NCBI RefSeq assembly: GCF_000420645.1
Contig: NZ_ATVI01000007.1
Location: 426,934 to 490,933, forward strand
Reading direction: 5' to 3'
From: Nevskia ramosa DSM 11499
GTDB taxonomy: Bacteria; Pseudomonadota; Gammaproteobacteria; Nevskiales; Nevskiaceae
Length of the DNA: 64,000 nucleotides
Made by a program: the position numbers and the translations under genes
Part shown: positions 1 through 8,400 of the stretch, one piece after another
How the letters are laid out: each line of letters begins with the position of its first letter
Position numbering within the stretch: the stretch's first letter is position 1
The notes under the pieces: generated by a model
What the model saw: the letters and a program-made list of their open reading frames with translations, nothing else
What the model was told of the DNA's origin: nothing
The model's database searches: none

Positions 1-1614
1 GACCTGCCCTTGCGCATAGAAGCCTGTCGCGCTTGGATTGCCACCGAAGAACGCGCCCGGGAAACGCTCCTGTGCCGGCTGCTCGAAGACGTTGTCGTAG
101 AGGTTGCCGGAGGCGTAAGCGGTATAGGAGCCACGGCGCGAATAGTTGTTGCTGTTGTGATCGACGCCGAAGGTGGTTTTCACTTCACGGCCAAAGGCAT
201 CGAAGGCACCGGACAGCTGCAGTTCGCCGGACCAGATTTCGCGATCGATCTCGAAATCGTTGCCGAGAACGGTCGTGTCGCCACGCCGTTCGACGGCTTC
301 AGTCTCCGGGTTGTCGCCTTCCGTGAAACCGTAGGAATAGGCGTCGACCCGGATTGGCGTGTCGATGCGCGTGGCATTCAGGCGCAGGGTCGCCAGCCAG
401 CGATCGCCGAGCTTCTGTTCAAGCGTCGCGCTCGCTGCCAGTGTTTCCCAGGTGTAGGGCTTGGCCGTGATCACGCCGTTGTACTGGCTGCGCGGAATGT
501 TCGGCGCATCGAAACCCGTTGCAGTTCGGCGCAGCGCGAAACCGGTATTGGCGATGATGTCTTCGCTCTGGTACAGGCCATGCACCAGTAGCTTGGTGGT
601 CGGCGTCAGATCCAGTTCCACGCTCGGTGCGACAACCGTGCGCTGCGCTTCCGGGCCATCGACGAACGAGCCAGTATCCGCATACGCGGCGACCAGGCGG
701 CCGCGAGCCTTGTCGGTGCCGAGCGGACCGGTGACATCGAGGTCGGCGCGATAGGTATCGAACGAGCCGGCGGTCACTTCGATGTCGGCGCGGGCATCGG
801 CGAGCGGCTTCTTGCGTACGCGATTGATCAGGCCGCCGACGCTGCCACGGCCGTAGAGCACCGAATTCGGGCCCTTGACCACTTCGATGCGGTCGTAGAT
901 CGCCAGATCGGGCAGCGAGAAGTACGAGCCGTTGACGAAGCCGTCCTCGCGGAAGTCGTACAGGTCATCGATGGCGATGCCGCGGATCGTCGTCTGATTG
1001 AAGCCGAACGAGGGCTGGCTGGCGAACGGACCGTTGCCGCTGAACTGGGCGACACCGGCGGACAGTTCCAGCGCCTGACCGAGCGTCTGCACCTGGCGCG
1101 CGTCGAGCGATTCGCGGGTGATGACGGTCACCGATTGCGGCGTCTCTCGCAGGCTCAGCTGCATCTTGGTCGCCGTCTGCTGGGTTTCCGCCTTGAAACC
1201 CTCGGCACGCACGCCAGCCACCGTGACCGGCGCCAGCGCGACAGCGCCGGTCGATTCGACCAGCCAGCCGGCGCCCTGGCTACGCGCGCTCAAGCCGGAA
1301 CCGGCGAGCAGGCGTTCCAGCGCCTGCGCGGCACTGTAGCGGCCGCGCAAGGCGGCGGCGCGGCGGCCCGCCAGCAGTTCGCGATCGGCCGCGACCTGAA
1401 CACCGGTCTCGCGGCTCAGCGCGGTCAGCGCCGTGCCCAGCGGCTGTTCGGGAAGATTCAATTCGAAGAACTGCACCGACTCGCCGCTGTCCTGCGCCAG
1501 GGCAGCAAGCGGATTCAGGGCCAGCGAGCTGCCGAAGCTGCTGGCGATCGCCATCGACAGCAGGCGCAGAGGCCGCCGGGTACGCAACTGCATCGTGGAA
1601 CTACCAGCTTTCAT
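1..1614 (-). CDS. TonB-dependent siderophore receptor with N-terminal STN domain (partial, runs off left edge)
   Basis: Outer-membrane, TonB-driven receptor that probably imports a ferric siderophore. The open frame runs from ATG 1614 to base 1 without a stop, giving 538 codons; the C-terminal barrel lies outside the window. The N-terminus is a signal peptide (Arg-rich, then a hydrophobic core ending near LAALAQ). A secretin/TonB short N-terminal (STN) domain follows at about residues 45-100 (FFELNLPEQPLGTAL). The plug domain then shows ETPQSVTVITRESL, the TTIRGIAIDDLYDF segment and IEVVKGPNSVLYGRGSVGG, all typical of siderophore receptors. STN domains usually pass a signal to a FecR/FecI pair, but neither gene is in view. 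A Fur-like site lies about 150 bp upstream, fitting iron control. Receptor class is secure; the ligand is unknown. Confidence 0.9.
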   Translation of the reverse strand, partial: MKAGSSTMQLRTRRPLRLLSMAIASSFGSSLALNPLAALAQDSGESVQFFELNLPEQPLGTALTALSRETGVQVAADRELLAGRRAAALRGRYSAAQALERLLAGSGLSARSQGAGWLVESTGAVALAPVTVAGVRAEGFKAETQQTATKMQLSLRETPQSVTVITRESLDARQVQTLGQALELSAGVAQFSGNGPFASQPSFGFNQTTIRGIAIDDLYDFREDGFVNGSYFSLPDLAIYDRIEVVKGPNSVLYGRGSVGGLINRVRKKPLADARADIEVTAGSFDTYRADLDVTGPLGTDKARGRLVAAYADTGSFVDGPEAQRTVVAPSVELDLTPTTKLLVHGLYQSEDIIANTGFALRRTATGFDAPNIPRSQYNGVITAKPYTWETLAASATLEQKLGDRWLATLRLNATRIDTPIRVDAYSYGFTEGDNPETEAVERRGDTTVLGNDFEIDREIWSGELQLSGAFDAFGREVKTTFGVDHNSNNYSRRGSYTAYASGNLYDNVFEQPAQERFPGAFFGGNPSATGFYAQGQV

Positions 1615-1758
1615 CCCTACTCTCCCTATCGAGCGCGTGGGCCTCCCGCGTGCGTCGCGGTGCCGTGCACTTCTGTTGACGTGTGGCTTGGGAGGGCGTG
1701 GCTGAAACCTTGGCTGGCCCGTTACAGCGGCGTCCCTTCAGGCCGCTGTCGTATCGAA

Positions 1759-1781
1759 CGGATAAGAATCGTTCTCAACAA
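1759..1781 (-). promoter_or_regulatory. Candidate Fur box upstream of the STN receptor
   Basis: On the minus strand the segment reads GTTGAGAACGATTCTTATC. It resembles the Fur consensus GATAATGATAATCATTATC and the common GAGAATGATTCTCATT form. It lies about 150 bp upstream of the receptor start at 1614, in the 280-bp gap before the next gene, which otherwise shows nothing recognisable. The match is imperfect and was judged by eye. Confidence 0.5.
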
Positions 1782-1894
1782 ATTATGCTGGGCTTGGTCC
1801 GGCCGCGTCAAAAGGCAAAATTGTGTCAATGCCGAGCGGATGCCTGGCGTTCGGCGAAGGCCGAGCGCCAGGCAAGGCGGATCGCAGCAGCGTT

Positions 1895-2431
1895 TCAGTC
1901 GCCGATCAGCGTTTCGACCGCCGGCAGCCCGGCATTCGGGCCTTCCCAGCCCTGCATCGCCAGCCAGGCGCGCTCGCGCAGCAGCATCTCCTGCGCGTGG
2001 GCCATCACGGCGGCGTTGATCGCTTTCGTGGCTGGGCCATCGGCAGCCATCGCAGAAGCACTGATCGCGGCGCCGACGCTGGTGCGCAGCGCCAGGTTGG
2101 TCGCTTCCAGCTCGGCCGGTGCAACGCCGGCACGGCTCAGCACGTAGCGTCCGGTTTCGACGCTAGTCGCCAGCGCAGCCAGCGTTTCACCGAGTTCGGG
2201 CAGCGCTGCGCCGTGGGTGGCGAGGCTGTCGGCCAGGCCGAGAAACTGCTTCAGCTCGTGGCAGTCGTAGCGGTACTGCAGCGGCAGGCGCTGCGCCATC
2301 AGATGCAGCATGGCAACCACCAGCTGCCCCTGTTCCTGGGCCAGCTTGTTGGCCGGATCGACGGCCGGCAGCACGACATCGGTCAGCGACTTGATCAGCG
2401 CTGGAATCTGGAAGCTGGGACGAAGTTCCAT
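1895..2431 (-). CDS. Conserved hypothetical ~180-aa protein paired with APH-type kinase (copy 1)
   Basis: A 178-aa protein of unknown function. It is soluble and mostly helical by composition, with no signal peptide or membrane segment. It starts at ATG 2431, one base after the stop of the upstream phosphotransferase gene (TGA-C-ATG), so translation is probably coupled. A paralogue at 5733-6278 sits in the same position behind the second phosphotransferase gene. Shared blocks include the N-terminal P-IKSLTDVVLPAVDPANKLA, the central QLPL-YRYDC-EL region and the C-terminal QEMLLRERAWLAMQGWE. The fixed pairing suggests it is a partner or chaperone of the kinase, or acts on the same substrate; that is inference. 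I do not recognise a named family. Confidence 0.85.
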   Translation of the reverse strand: MELRPSFQIPALIKSLTDVVLPAVDPANKLAQEQGQLVVAMLHLMAQRLPLQYRYDCHELKQFLGLADSLATHGAALPELGETLAALATSVETGRYVLSRAGVAPAELEATNLALRTSVGAAISASAMAADGPATKAINAAVMAHAQEMLLRERAWLAMQGWEGPNAGLPAVETLIGD

Positions 2432-2432
2432 G

Positions 2433-3629
2433 TCAGAGCACCTCCGCCATCTGGGTTCGCAGCTCTTCGAGCAGCGGATAGGAAATGCCGCTCAGCCAGG
2501 CGACGAGCACGTCCTGATGGGTCTTGCCGTTGAGCGGCGCGCGGTAGCCGGTAGCCAGCACGATGGCCAGGCATTTGTAGTTGTTGAAGATGTCGTAATA
2601 GCGCATGCGCTTGGGATCGACCTTGAGGCCGGAGGCGCGCTCGTAGCGGGCCAGGTATTCCTCGATCGGCAGGCAGCCGGCGACCAGGAAGGTCTTGCCG
2701 TCTTCGGCCATCTGGCCGAACTGGCGCTTCGCCGACCAGGACAGATCCTCATGGCGATCACCGAGGTAGGCCAGTTCCCAGTCGAGCCAGGCGGAGATGC
2801 GCAGATCGTGCTCGGTGTACAGGAAGTTGCCGAGCCGGTAGTCGCCGTGGACCATCGAGATGTGATCGATCGGCGGCATGTTCCTGCGCAGCCAGGCCAT
2901 GGTCAGGCGCATCAGCGGCACGTCCTCGTGGGAATCCTCTTCCCAGACCCGTTCCCAGTGATTCAGCGCCCATTCCAGCGCTTCGGTGCCGGCGGCCGGG
3001 CGATCGTAGGCGCCGATGTCAGCCTGCTGCCAGTCGAAGGTATGCGTGATCGCCAGATGGTCGACGAACTGCTGGCCGAGCGCTTCGCGGATCTCCGGCG
3101 GAATGGAGGTGCCGACGCCGCTGACCGTGCTGGTCGACTTCGACGGCTTGGTCACGCCTTCGGCAAAGCCGTAGACGATCGCCGGATACGGCAGGTATTC
3201 GCCATAGGCGTCGATCCAGTACGTCGGTGGCACCGGCACCTTGCCTTCCATCGCCTTGATGATCTGGAACTCGCGCAGGCGGCTGGTTTCGGTGATCGCT
3301 TCCGAAGGCTCCATGCGCAGCACCAGCGGCGTCGAGCTGCGGCCGATGCCGGGCTGATTCCAGTGCAGCACGAAAGCCATCTGCAGCTTCGAGGCACCAC
3401 CGGACAACCAGCGGGTATCGGTGATCGTGAACGGCTCGGTCAGCTGGGTTCTGAGCAGCGCTTCAGTACCGGCCTGCAAGGTGTCGAGGCTGACCGGCGC
3501 GTACGGCGGCCCGGCGCGGCGTTCGAGCTTGCGGGTGAGCACGCGATCGATTTCCTGCTCGCAGGGATAGCGCTTGCGCAGGTGCTCGATCCACTCGGGG
3601 CTGGGACGGTTCTTGTCCACGACTGCCAT
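2433..3629 (-). CDS. APH/choline-kinase-fold phosphotransferase (copy 1)
   Basis: A 398-aa aminoglycoside-phosphotransferase-family protein, probably phosphorylating a hydroxylated small molecule or acyl intermediate in the catabolic island and not an antibiotic. The N-lobe has WLSGGASKLQMAFVL (nucleotide-binding loop region) and LVLRMEP (Lys-equivalent strand). The catalytic Brenner-type loop is HGDYRLGN at about residue 261, followed by the Mg-binding LDWELAYLGD. Homologues of this subgroup often sit beside acyl-CoA dehydrogenases and are annotated only as 'phosphotransferase family'. ATG 3629 has a GAGGAG ribosome site. The downstream 178-aa gene begins one base after this stop. A close paralogue is at 6280-7476. 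Fold assignment is strong; substrate unknown. Confidence 0.9.
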   Translation of the reverse strand: MAVVDKNRPSPEWIEHLRKRYPCEQEIDRVLTRKLERRAGPPYAPVSLDTLQAGTEALLRTQLTEPFTITDTRWLSGGASKLQMAFVLHWNQPGIGRSSTPLVLRMEPSEAITETSRLREFQIIKAMEGKVPVPPTYWIDAYGEYLPYPAIVYGFAEGVTKPSKSTSTVSGVGTSIPPEIREALGQQFVDHLAITHTFDWQQADIGAYDRPAAGTEALEWALNHWERVWEEDSHEDVPLMRLTMAWLRRNMPPIDHISMVHGDYRLGNFLYTEHDLRISAWLDWELAYLGDRHEDLSWSAKRQFGQMAEDGKTFLVAGCLPIEEYLARYERASGLKVDPKRMRYYDIFNNYKCLAIVLATGYRAPLNGKTHQDVLVAWLSGISYPLLEELRTQMAEVL

Positions 3630-3662
3630 GCTGCTCTCCTCGCTGTTCTTTCTGGTTATGGC

Positions 3663-4631
3663 TCAGCAGCGCGCGCGAATCGCATCGCGGTTGCGGGTCA
3701 GATAGGCGCGGCTCAGGCCGATCTGCTGTACCCCGTAACCGAGCTGGCCCGCGCAACTGACCCGCATGAAGCTCTGAAGATAAGTGTTCGACGGGTACGG
3801 TGCCCAGTAGCAGCTGTTGAGCGCCGAATAGGTCATCTGGAAACGCTTGCCGCGCACGTCGACGATTTCCAATTCGCCGCCCATCGGCACGGCCTTCCGG
3901 TACTCCTGCGTGCCGCGCGCTTCCTTGATGCCGTAGGTCTTGCCGTCTTCGAGCACATAACCGCTGACCAGCTTGCCGTAGTCATTGGTCTTGGCCAGAT
4001 CATGAGCGACGAACAGGTGCGCGGTCAGTGCCACGCCGAAGCTGGCGTGCCACCAGATCACCGAGGAATTGTCGCGTTCCGGACGCGGGCCCCAGCTGCG
4101 ATCGCCGGTGTCGACGCAGTCCACTTCGTAACGCTTGCCGCGCACGGTGAGCTGGCCGCGGATGCGATAGGTGACGTCGTAGTGACCGGACCAGGAGGTA
4201 TCCCAGGCCGGGCCGTGGCGTTCGGCGGCCATCGGATCCATCGCCGGATCATTGAGATCGTAGGGCTCGTGGATGGCTTGAAAATCGAGATCGAAATGGG
4301 TGTCGTCGATGCCTTCGTAGCGCGCGTGATAGCGCTTGGTCGGATCGGTGGCGGTGATGCTCAAGCCGTTCGGCAAGCTGAAATCGAGCAGCGACTTCGG
4401 GCAAGGCAGGTGCTGCTGGTTGTCGATGTAGATCTGCTCTTCCCAGAGATCGGTGATTCGATCATGGATGGTCACATCGGCCATGCAGACGCCGAGCATA
4501 GGCCGGGTCAGCACATAGATGATGCCGCTGACCGTGGTCCCCGGCACATGGAAGGACAGCGCCACGGTTTCCACCCACTGCCAGTGGGAATCGGGCTTGA
4601 AATGGAATTCGGCATCCTGCGGCTTGATCAT
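3663..4631 (-). CDS. DUF7064/DUF7065-like protein (lipocalin/CrtC-like fold), copy 1
   Basis: A 322-aa protein resembling the DUF7064/DUF7065 group, distantly like hydroxyneurosporene synthase (CrtC/AttH) beta-barrel proteins. It contains the characteristic GDRSWGPRPER segment (compare DHSWG in the neighbouring paralogue). Trp and Tyr are abundant, and there is no signal peptide or membrane segment. ATG 4631 is chosen because GGAG lies seven bases upstream; an in-frame GTG at 4649 lacks this. It sits directly upstream of phosphotransferase copy 1 and downstream of its paralogue at 4749-5684, with a hairpin terminator between the two. A role in handling a hydrophobic, possibly terpenoid or aromatic, substrate is inference. 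Confidence 0.8.
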   Translation of the reverse strand: MIKPQDAEFHFKPDSHWQWVETVALSFHVPGTTVSGIIYVLTRPMLGVCMADVTIHDRITDLWEEQIYIDNQQHLPCPKSLLDFSLPNGLSITATDPTKRYHARYEGIDDTHFDLDFQAIHEPYDLNDPAMDPMAAERHGPAWDTSWSGHYDVTYRIRGQLTVRGKRYEVDCVDTGDRSWGPRPERDNSSVIWWHASFGVALTAHLFVAHDLAKTNDYGKLVSGYVLEDGKTYGIKEARGTQEYRKAVPMGGELEIVDVRGKRFQMTYSALNSCYWAPYPSNTYLQSFMRVSCAGQLGYGVQQIGLSRAYLTRNRDAIRARC

Positions 4632-4689
4632 CGTCTCGCTCCGTTGCACCCGCTGACGGCGTCCGCTTTCACCAGCCGGATCGCCTGAG

Positions 4690-4740
4690 AATAAAAATGC
4701 GCCCGATCCCTGAAAGGGGGGATGGCAGGACCGGGCGCGT
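4690..4740 (-). terminator. Rho-independent terminator after the 4749-5684 gene
   Basis: On the minus strand, GCGCCCGGTCC (4738-4728) pairs with GGATCGGGCGC (4709-4699) with one mismatch, followed by ATTTTTATT. It lies just downstream of the DUF7065-like stop at 4749. Genes from 4631 leftwards therefore either have their own promoter or depend on read-through. Confidence 0.75.
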
Positions 4741-4748
4741 CAAAAGAA

Positions 4749-5684
4749 TCAGGACTGCAGCGAGGCCATGTAGGCGAGGTAATCGGTCGGCCACATGAAC
4801 TCGGTCCAGCCGACCGCTGCCTGGCCATCGATCGTGCAGCGCATCGCGCCTTCGACCAGGGTGCAGGTCGGCACCGGCGGCATCACCAGGGTGGCGAAGT
4901 ACTCGCCTTCCACCTGCACCTTGCGGCCGAGGGCGTCGGTGACGGTGGCCGAGATGGTCTTCTGGTGGTAACGGGCGTCGGTGGTGAACGACACCTCGAC
5001 ATTGGCGACCTGGGCGAACTGGCCATCGCGATTCAGATAGCCGCGCAACTCGCTGCGGCCGCCGACCTCGATCTTCCAGAAATGCACCTGGGTGCCTTCG
5101 TTGTAGGCGTGCAGCCACTTCCAGTGCTGCGGCTGGCCCCAGTCACGCGTGCCCCAGGAATGGTCACGGGCACAAAAGGTATCGAAGGCCAGCGACTTGC
5201 CGTCGACCTTGATCGTGCCGCGAACTCTGCCGGCCTGTTCCAGGCGATCGGTCGCCGCGAACGCCGGGCAGCCATCGGGATGGAAGCTGTAGGCGAAGGC
5301 AGGGTGCAGCGCTTCGTAGTTGGCATCGATGATGACCCTGTCCGTGACCACGCCGAACGTCGCGGTCTTCAGCTTCAGGTCCTGGGCCAGGTGCAGCTTG
5401 CCGACTTGCCAGTTGTCGAAGTTCTTCTCCGGGCCCATCGGAATGCCGTCGACCGCTTCGAAGACCGGCGTGTCGCCGATGCCGGGGCCATAGGCCGCGA
5501 GCGCCGAGCCCGCGAGATTGTCCTTGGTCACCCAGGTGTAGACGAACGCGGCGATGCCGTGCTCGGGCAGCGCGATCACGTAAGGGATCGACTCGCGCTC
5601 CAGCGGCAGGTTGCGCAGCTTGTGGCGGCCGTCGTTGATCGGGTCCAGGATCGGCATCGGGCCGTTCGGGGGTAGCTTGCTCAT
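4749..5684 (-). CDS. DUF7065-like protein (lipocalin/CrtC-like fold), copy 2
   Basis: A 311-aa soluble protein, paralogous to the one at 3663-4631. The key shared element is FCARDHSWGTRDWG at about residues 170-185, matching the DHSWG motif of the CrtC/tocopherol-cyclase-like DUF7064/7065 group. The C-terminus ends WPTDYLAYMASLQS. Its start ATG 5684 has a strong GAGGAG site, with the same upstream bases (CAACGAGGAG) seen before several island genes. It lies downstream of the 5733-6278 gene and is followed by a rho-independent terminator. A role in binding or converting a hydrophobic substrate is inferred. Confidence 0.82.
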   Translation of the reverse strand: MSKLPPNGPMPILDPINDGRHKLRNLPLERESIPYVIALPEHGIAAFVYTWVTKDNLAGSALAAYGPGIGDTPVFEAVDGIPMGPEKNFDNWQVGKLHLAQDLKLKTATFGVVTDRVIIDANYEALHPAFAYSFHPDGCPAFAATDRLEQAGRVRGTIKVDGKSLAFDTFCARDHSWGTRDWGQPQHWKWLHAYNEGTQVHFWKIEVGGRSELRGYLNRDGQFAQVANVEVSFTTDARYHQKTISATVTDALGRKVQVEGEYFATLVMPPVPTCTLVEGAMRCTIDGQAAVGWTEFMWPTDYLAYMASLQS

Positions 5685-5732
5685 CGGAATCTCCTCGTTG
5701 TTCGTTGGTGCTTCGTATTGGTCGTGATCGCT

Positions 5733-6278
5733 TCAGCGCGCGCCGGCATCGAGCAGCGACGCGATCGGCGGCACGGCTTTCGGGTCCGGCTCCCAGCCCT
5801 GCATCAGCAGCATCGAGCGGTCGCGCAGCAATTGTTCCTTCGACATCGCCAGCACCGCATCGCGGATGCCCGCGCGGCAGCCGGCTTCGCCATCGCGATA
5901 AACCTCGGTGACCAGTTGGCCGCTGGTGACTCTCAGCGCCCGCACCATCGCTTCGACATCGGCCGGCGAAGCCTGGGCGGCATCGAGCGTGCTGCCGGCG
6001 ATCTGCGTTGCCTCATAAAGCGCAGCCACTGCGGCCTGCGTGCCTTCGCCACCCTTCGCCTGCGCGACCAGTTCACGCGCGGTGGCGATCAGTCGCGCCA
6101 GTTCGTCGCAATCGAAGCGAAACTGGTTCGGCAGTTGCTGCGCAAGCAATGCGAGCAGGCCGATCGACAACTTGCCCTGCTCGATCGCCAGCTTGTTGTT
6201 CGGATCGATCGCCGGCAGCACGACATCGCTGAGCGCCTTGATCACACTTTGAATCTGGATCTGCGGTCTCATCTGCAT
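5733..6278 (-). CDS. Conserved hypothetical ~180-aa protein paired with APH-type kinase (copy 2)
   Basis: A 181-aa paralogue of the protein at 1895-2431, with the same block order: I-SVIKALSDVVLPAIDPNNKLA, then LPNQFRFDCDELARLI, then KEQLLRDRSMLLMQGWE. It starts at ATG 6278, one base after the stop of the second phosphotransferase, exactly as in copy 1. An alternative in-frame ATG lies six bases further in. Conservation of this one-base junction between two diverged cassettes argues that both genes are translated together and that the products act together. No named domain is recognised, and no signal peptide or membrane segment is seen. Confidence 0.85.
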   Translation of the reverse strand: MQMRPQIQIQSVIKALSDVVLPAIDPNNKLAIEQGKLSIGLLALLAQQLPNQFRFDCDELARLIATARELVAQAKGGEGTQAAVAALYEATQIAGSTLDAAQASPADVEAMVRALRVTSGQLVTEVYRDGEAGCRAGIRDAVLAMSKEQLLRDRSMLLMQGWEPDPKAVPPIASLLDAGAR

Positions 6279-6279
6279 G

Positions 6280-7476
6280 TCAGATGCTCTCCTCGATAAG
6301 ACTGCGCATCTCTTCGAGCAGCATCGGCCCGATGCCGATCAGCCAGGTGACGAGCACGTCCTGATGGGTCTTGCCGCCGCGCGCGGTGCGGTAGCCGGTG
6401 GCCAGACTGAGCGTGGCCATCATGAAATCGTTGTAGACCTTGTACCAATGCACGGTCTTCGGATTGACGCTCAAACCGGTGGCCTTCTCATAGGCGGCGA
6501 TGAACTCGGCTTCCGGCATCAGGCCGGAGGTCAGGAAGGTCTTGCCGTCCTCGGCCATCGCGCCGAACGCGCGGCTGGTGGTCCAGGCAATGTCCTGATG
6601 ACGATCGCCAATGCGGCCCAGTTCCCAGTCCAGCCAGGCAGTGATCGTGGTGTCGCGCTCGGTGAACAGGAAGTTGCCGAGGCGGTAATCGGAGTGGACG
6701 ACGACGGCGCGATCGAGCACCGGCAGGTTCGCGCGCAGCCAGGCAGCGGCGAGGCGCATCAGCGGCACGTCTTCGTCGCAGTCTTCTTCCCAGACCCGCT
6801 CCCACCAGTTGATGCCCCACTCGGCGCATTGCGTGGTGCCGACTTCGGGGATGTCGAAAGCATCGAGCCCCTTGCCGCGGAACTCGGCGGTGTGGATCTT
6901 CGCCAGATGCTCGACGAACTGCGGTGCCAGCTTGGCGCGCAGCGCCGCCGGCAACTGCGTGCCGAGGCCGCTGACGCCGCTGGCGGCGGTGCTCGGCTTG
7001 GTGACGCCAGGCGCGAAACCGTAGATCAACGCCGGATACGGCAGGTGATCGCCTTCGGAATCGCACCAGTAGACCGGCGGCACCGGCACTACGCCTTCCA
7101 TCGCGCGGATCAGCTGGAACTCGCGCAGGCGGCTGGTCTCGACGATCGATTCGCTGGGCTCCATGCGCAGCACCATGGCCGTGCACGACAGCCCGTCCTG
7201 CGGGTGCTGCCATTCGAGCGTGAAGGCCATCTGCAACTTCGAGGCGCCGCCGGACAGCCAGCGCGCGTCGCGCAGTTCGTAAGGCGTGTTCAACTCGGCA
7301 TCGAGCAGCGAGCGGACGCCGTCGACCAGCGTCTCCAGCGCCAGCGGCGAATAGCCGGGGCCGGCACGGCGCTGCATCTTCCGAGTGAGCACGCGATCGA
7401 TCTCGCGCTCGGTGGGAAAGCGCGCCCGCAACTCGGCGATCCACGCCGCGCTCGGCTGGCTCTTGTCAGGTGTCAT
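6280..7476 (-). CDS. APH/choline-kinase-fold phosphotransferase (copy 2)
   Basis: A 398-aa paralogue of the 2433-3629 kinase. WLSGGASKLQMAF and VLRMEPSE mark the N-lobe, and LDWELGRIGDRHQDIAW the metal-binding loop. The catalytic loop reads HSDYRLGN at residue 261, so the usual Gly of HGD is Ser here, unlike copy 1. The Asp and Asn catalytic residues are kept, so activity is plausible. The start is ATG 7476, preceded by GAGGAG; the frame stays open further upstream but that part reads into the divergent promoter and looks non-coding. It is the first gene of the leftward 7476-4749 operon, probably controlled by the divergent TetR at 7711. Confidence 0.9.
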   Translation of the reverse strand: MTPDKSQPSAAWIAELRARFPTEREIDRVLTRKMQRRAGPGYSPLALETLVDGVRSLLDAELNTPYELRDARWLSGGASKLQMAFTLEWQHPQDGLSCTAMVLRMEPSESIVETSRLREFQLIRAMEGVVPVPPVYWCDSEGDHLPYPALIYGFAPGVTKPSTAASGVSGLGTQLPAALRAKLAPQFVEHLAKIHTAEFRGKGLDAFDIPEVGTTQCAEWGINWWERVWEEDCDEDVPLMRLAAAWLRANLPVLDRAVVVHSDYRLGNFLFTERDTTITAWLDWELGRIGDRHQDIAWTTSRAFGAMAEDGKTFLTSGLMPEAEFIAAYEKATGLSVNPKTVHWYKVYNDFMMATLSLATGYRTARGGKTHQDVLVTWLIGIGPMLLEEMRSLIEESI

Positions 7477-7595
7477 CACGGCTCCTCGCTGGTTCTTCTT
7501 CGTCTGCGGTTCCAATATGGAAGCTGCAGACCTATCGCACTCTCTCGACGACGTGCGGCATCGTCCGGGTGCTTGCGAGCATAGGATTGCCGCTA

Positions 7596-7612
7596 ATTGA
7601 CACGGTGTCAAT
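7596..7612. promoter_or_regulatory. Palindromic operator candidate between kinase operon and TetR gene
   Basis: ATTGACACGGTGTCAAT is a 17-bp palindrome with perfect 8-bp arms around one central G. It lies in the 234-bp divergent region between the leftward kinase operon (start 7476) and the rightward TetR gene (start 7711). Each arm contains TTGACA, a consensus -35 hexamer, one on each strand. Binding here could block both promoters, as expected for a TetR autorepressor. Confidence 0.6.
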
Positions 7613-7710
7613 ATTGAATAGACAGTACGACAATAAAATTAACCGGCACCGAAAAATGGAGCTGCACGCAGCCCGTTTATCATCCGCCTACTTTCCGGAC
7701 TCAAGATGAC

Positions 7711-8400
7711 ATGGCGCGTATCGAATCCCGCCCGACCCGGCGCACCCGCGCCAAGCACGGCGATCAGCCGAAGCTGACCATCGAGGAACGCCTGCTGGCG
7801 GCGATGGAACGGCTGCTCGAAAACGGCCATCGCTTCGCCGCACTGACGGTCGAACAACTGACCGACGAGGCCGGCATCGCCCGCGGCACTTTCTACCTGC
7901 ACTTTCGCGACAAGGGCGAACTGGTGGCGCGGCTGATGAGCCAGGTCACCGAAGAGATCATTGCCAGCACCGGCACCTGGCTCAGCGATGCCGAAGACGC
8001 GCGCCATCAGGTGCTGCAGCAGGCACTGGTCGGCATGGTCGCAACGTTCAAGAAACATCAGGCGATCCTTGCTGCCGTCAACGACACCGCGCCCTACGAC
8101 CAGAACGTCGCCAGCCTGTATCGGACGATGGTCGACCGCATCTGCGCGCAAAGCCGGGTGTCGCTGGACACCATCCAGCGCAAGGGCCGCAGCCGTCCTG
8201 GTGCCACCGACGATGTCGCCGAAGTCTTGAGCTGGATGATCGTCATGTACTGCGCCCGCTTCATCGGCGAGCGCAACGGCGCGGAGCTGGATCGCCTGGC
8301 CGAATCGCTCGGCTACATCAGTGCCAGCACGGCGTTTGCGGACCCGCCCGCTGCAGCGGCCAAACCGGCCACTCAGAGAAAGACGAAGTCGTCGATGTAG
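7711..8400 (+). CDS. TetR/AcrR-family transcriptional regulator (divergent to kinase operon)
   Basis: A 229-aa TetR-type repressor. The helix-turn-helix lies at about residues 25-75: TVEQLTDEAGIARGTFYLHFRDKGEL is read as the canonical recognition region. The C-terminal ligand domain is less conserved and ends in a Lys/Ala-rich tail. Divergent orientation to the kinase operon and the palindrome at 7596-7612 suggest autoregulation and control of 7476-4749. The last 28 bases overlap the 3' end of a second, convergent TetR gene. Inducer unknown. Confidence 0.9.
   Translation: MARIESRPTRRTRAKHGDQPKLTIEERLLAAMERLLENGHRFAALTVEQLTDEAGIARGTFYLHFRDKGELVARLMSQVTEEIIASTGTWLSDAEDARHQVLQQALVGMVATFKKHQAILAAVNDTAPYDQNVASLYRTMVDRICAQSRVSLDTIQRKGRSRPGATDDVAEVLSWMIVMYCARFIGERNGAELDRLAESLGYISASTAFADPPAAAAKPATQRKTKSSM

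Noticed and set aside
1..1614. Left-edge receptor read as a pseudogene because no stop is seen
   Set aside because: The frame is open through the window edge with intact signal, STN and plug motifs. It is simply truncated by the window.
2310..4688. A 792-codon plus-strand frame opposite the kinase cassette
   Set aside because: It has no motif, and the minus-strand kinase and DUF7065-like genes have clear ones.
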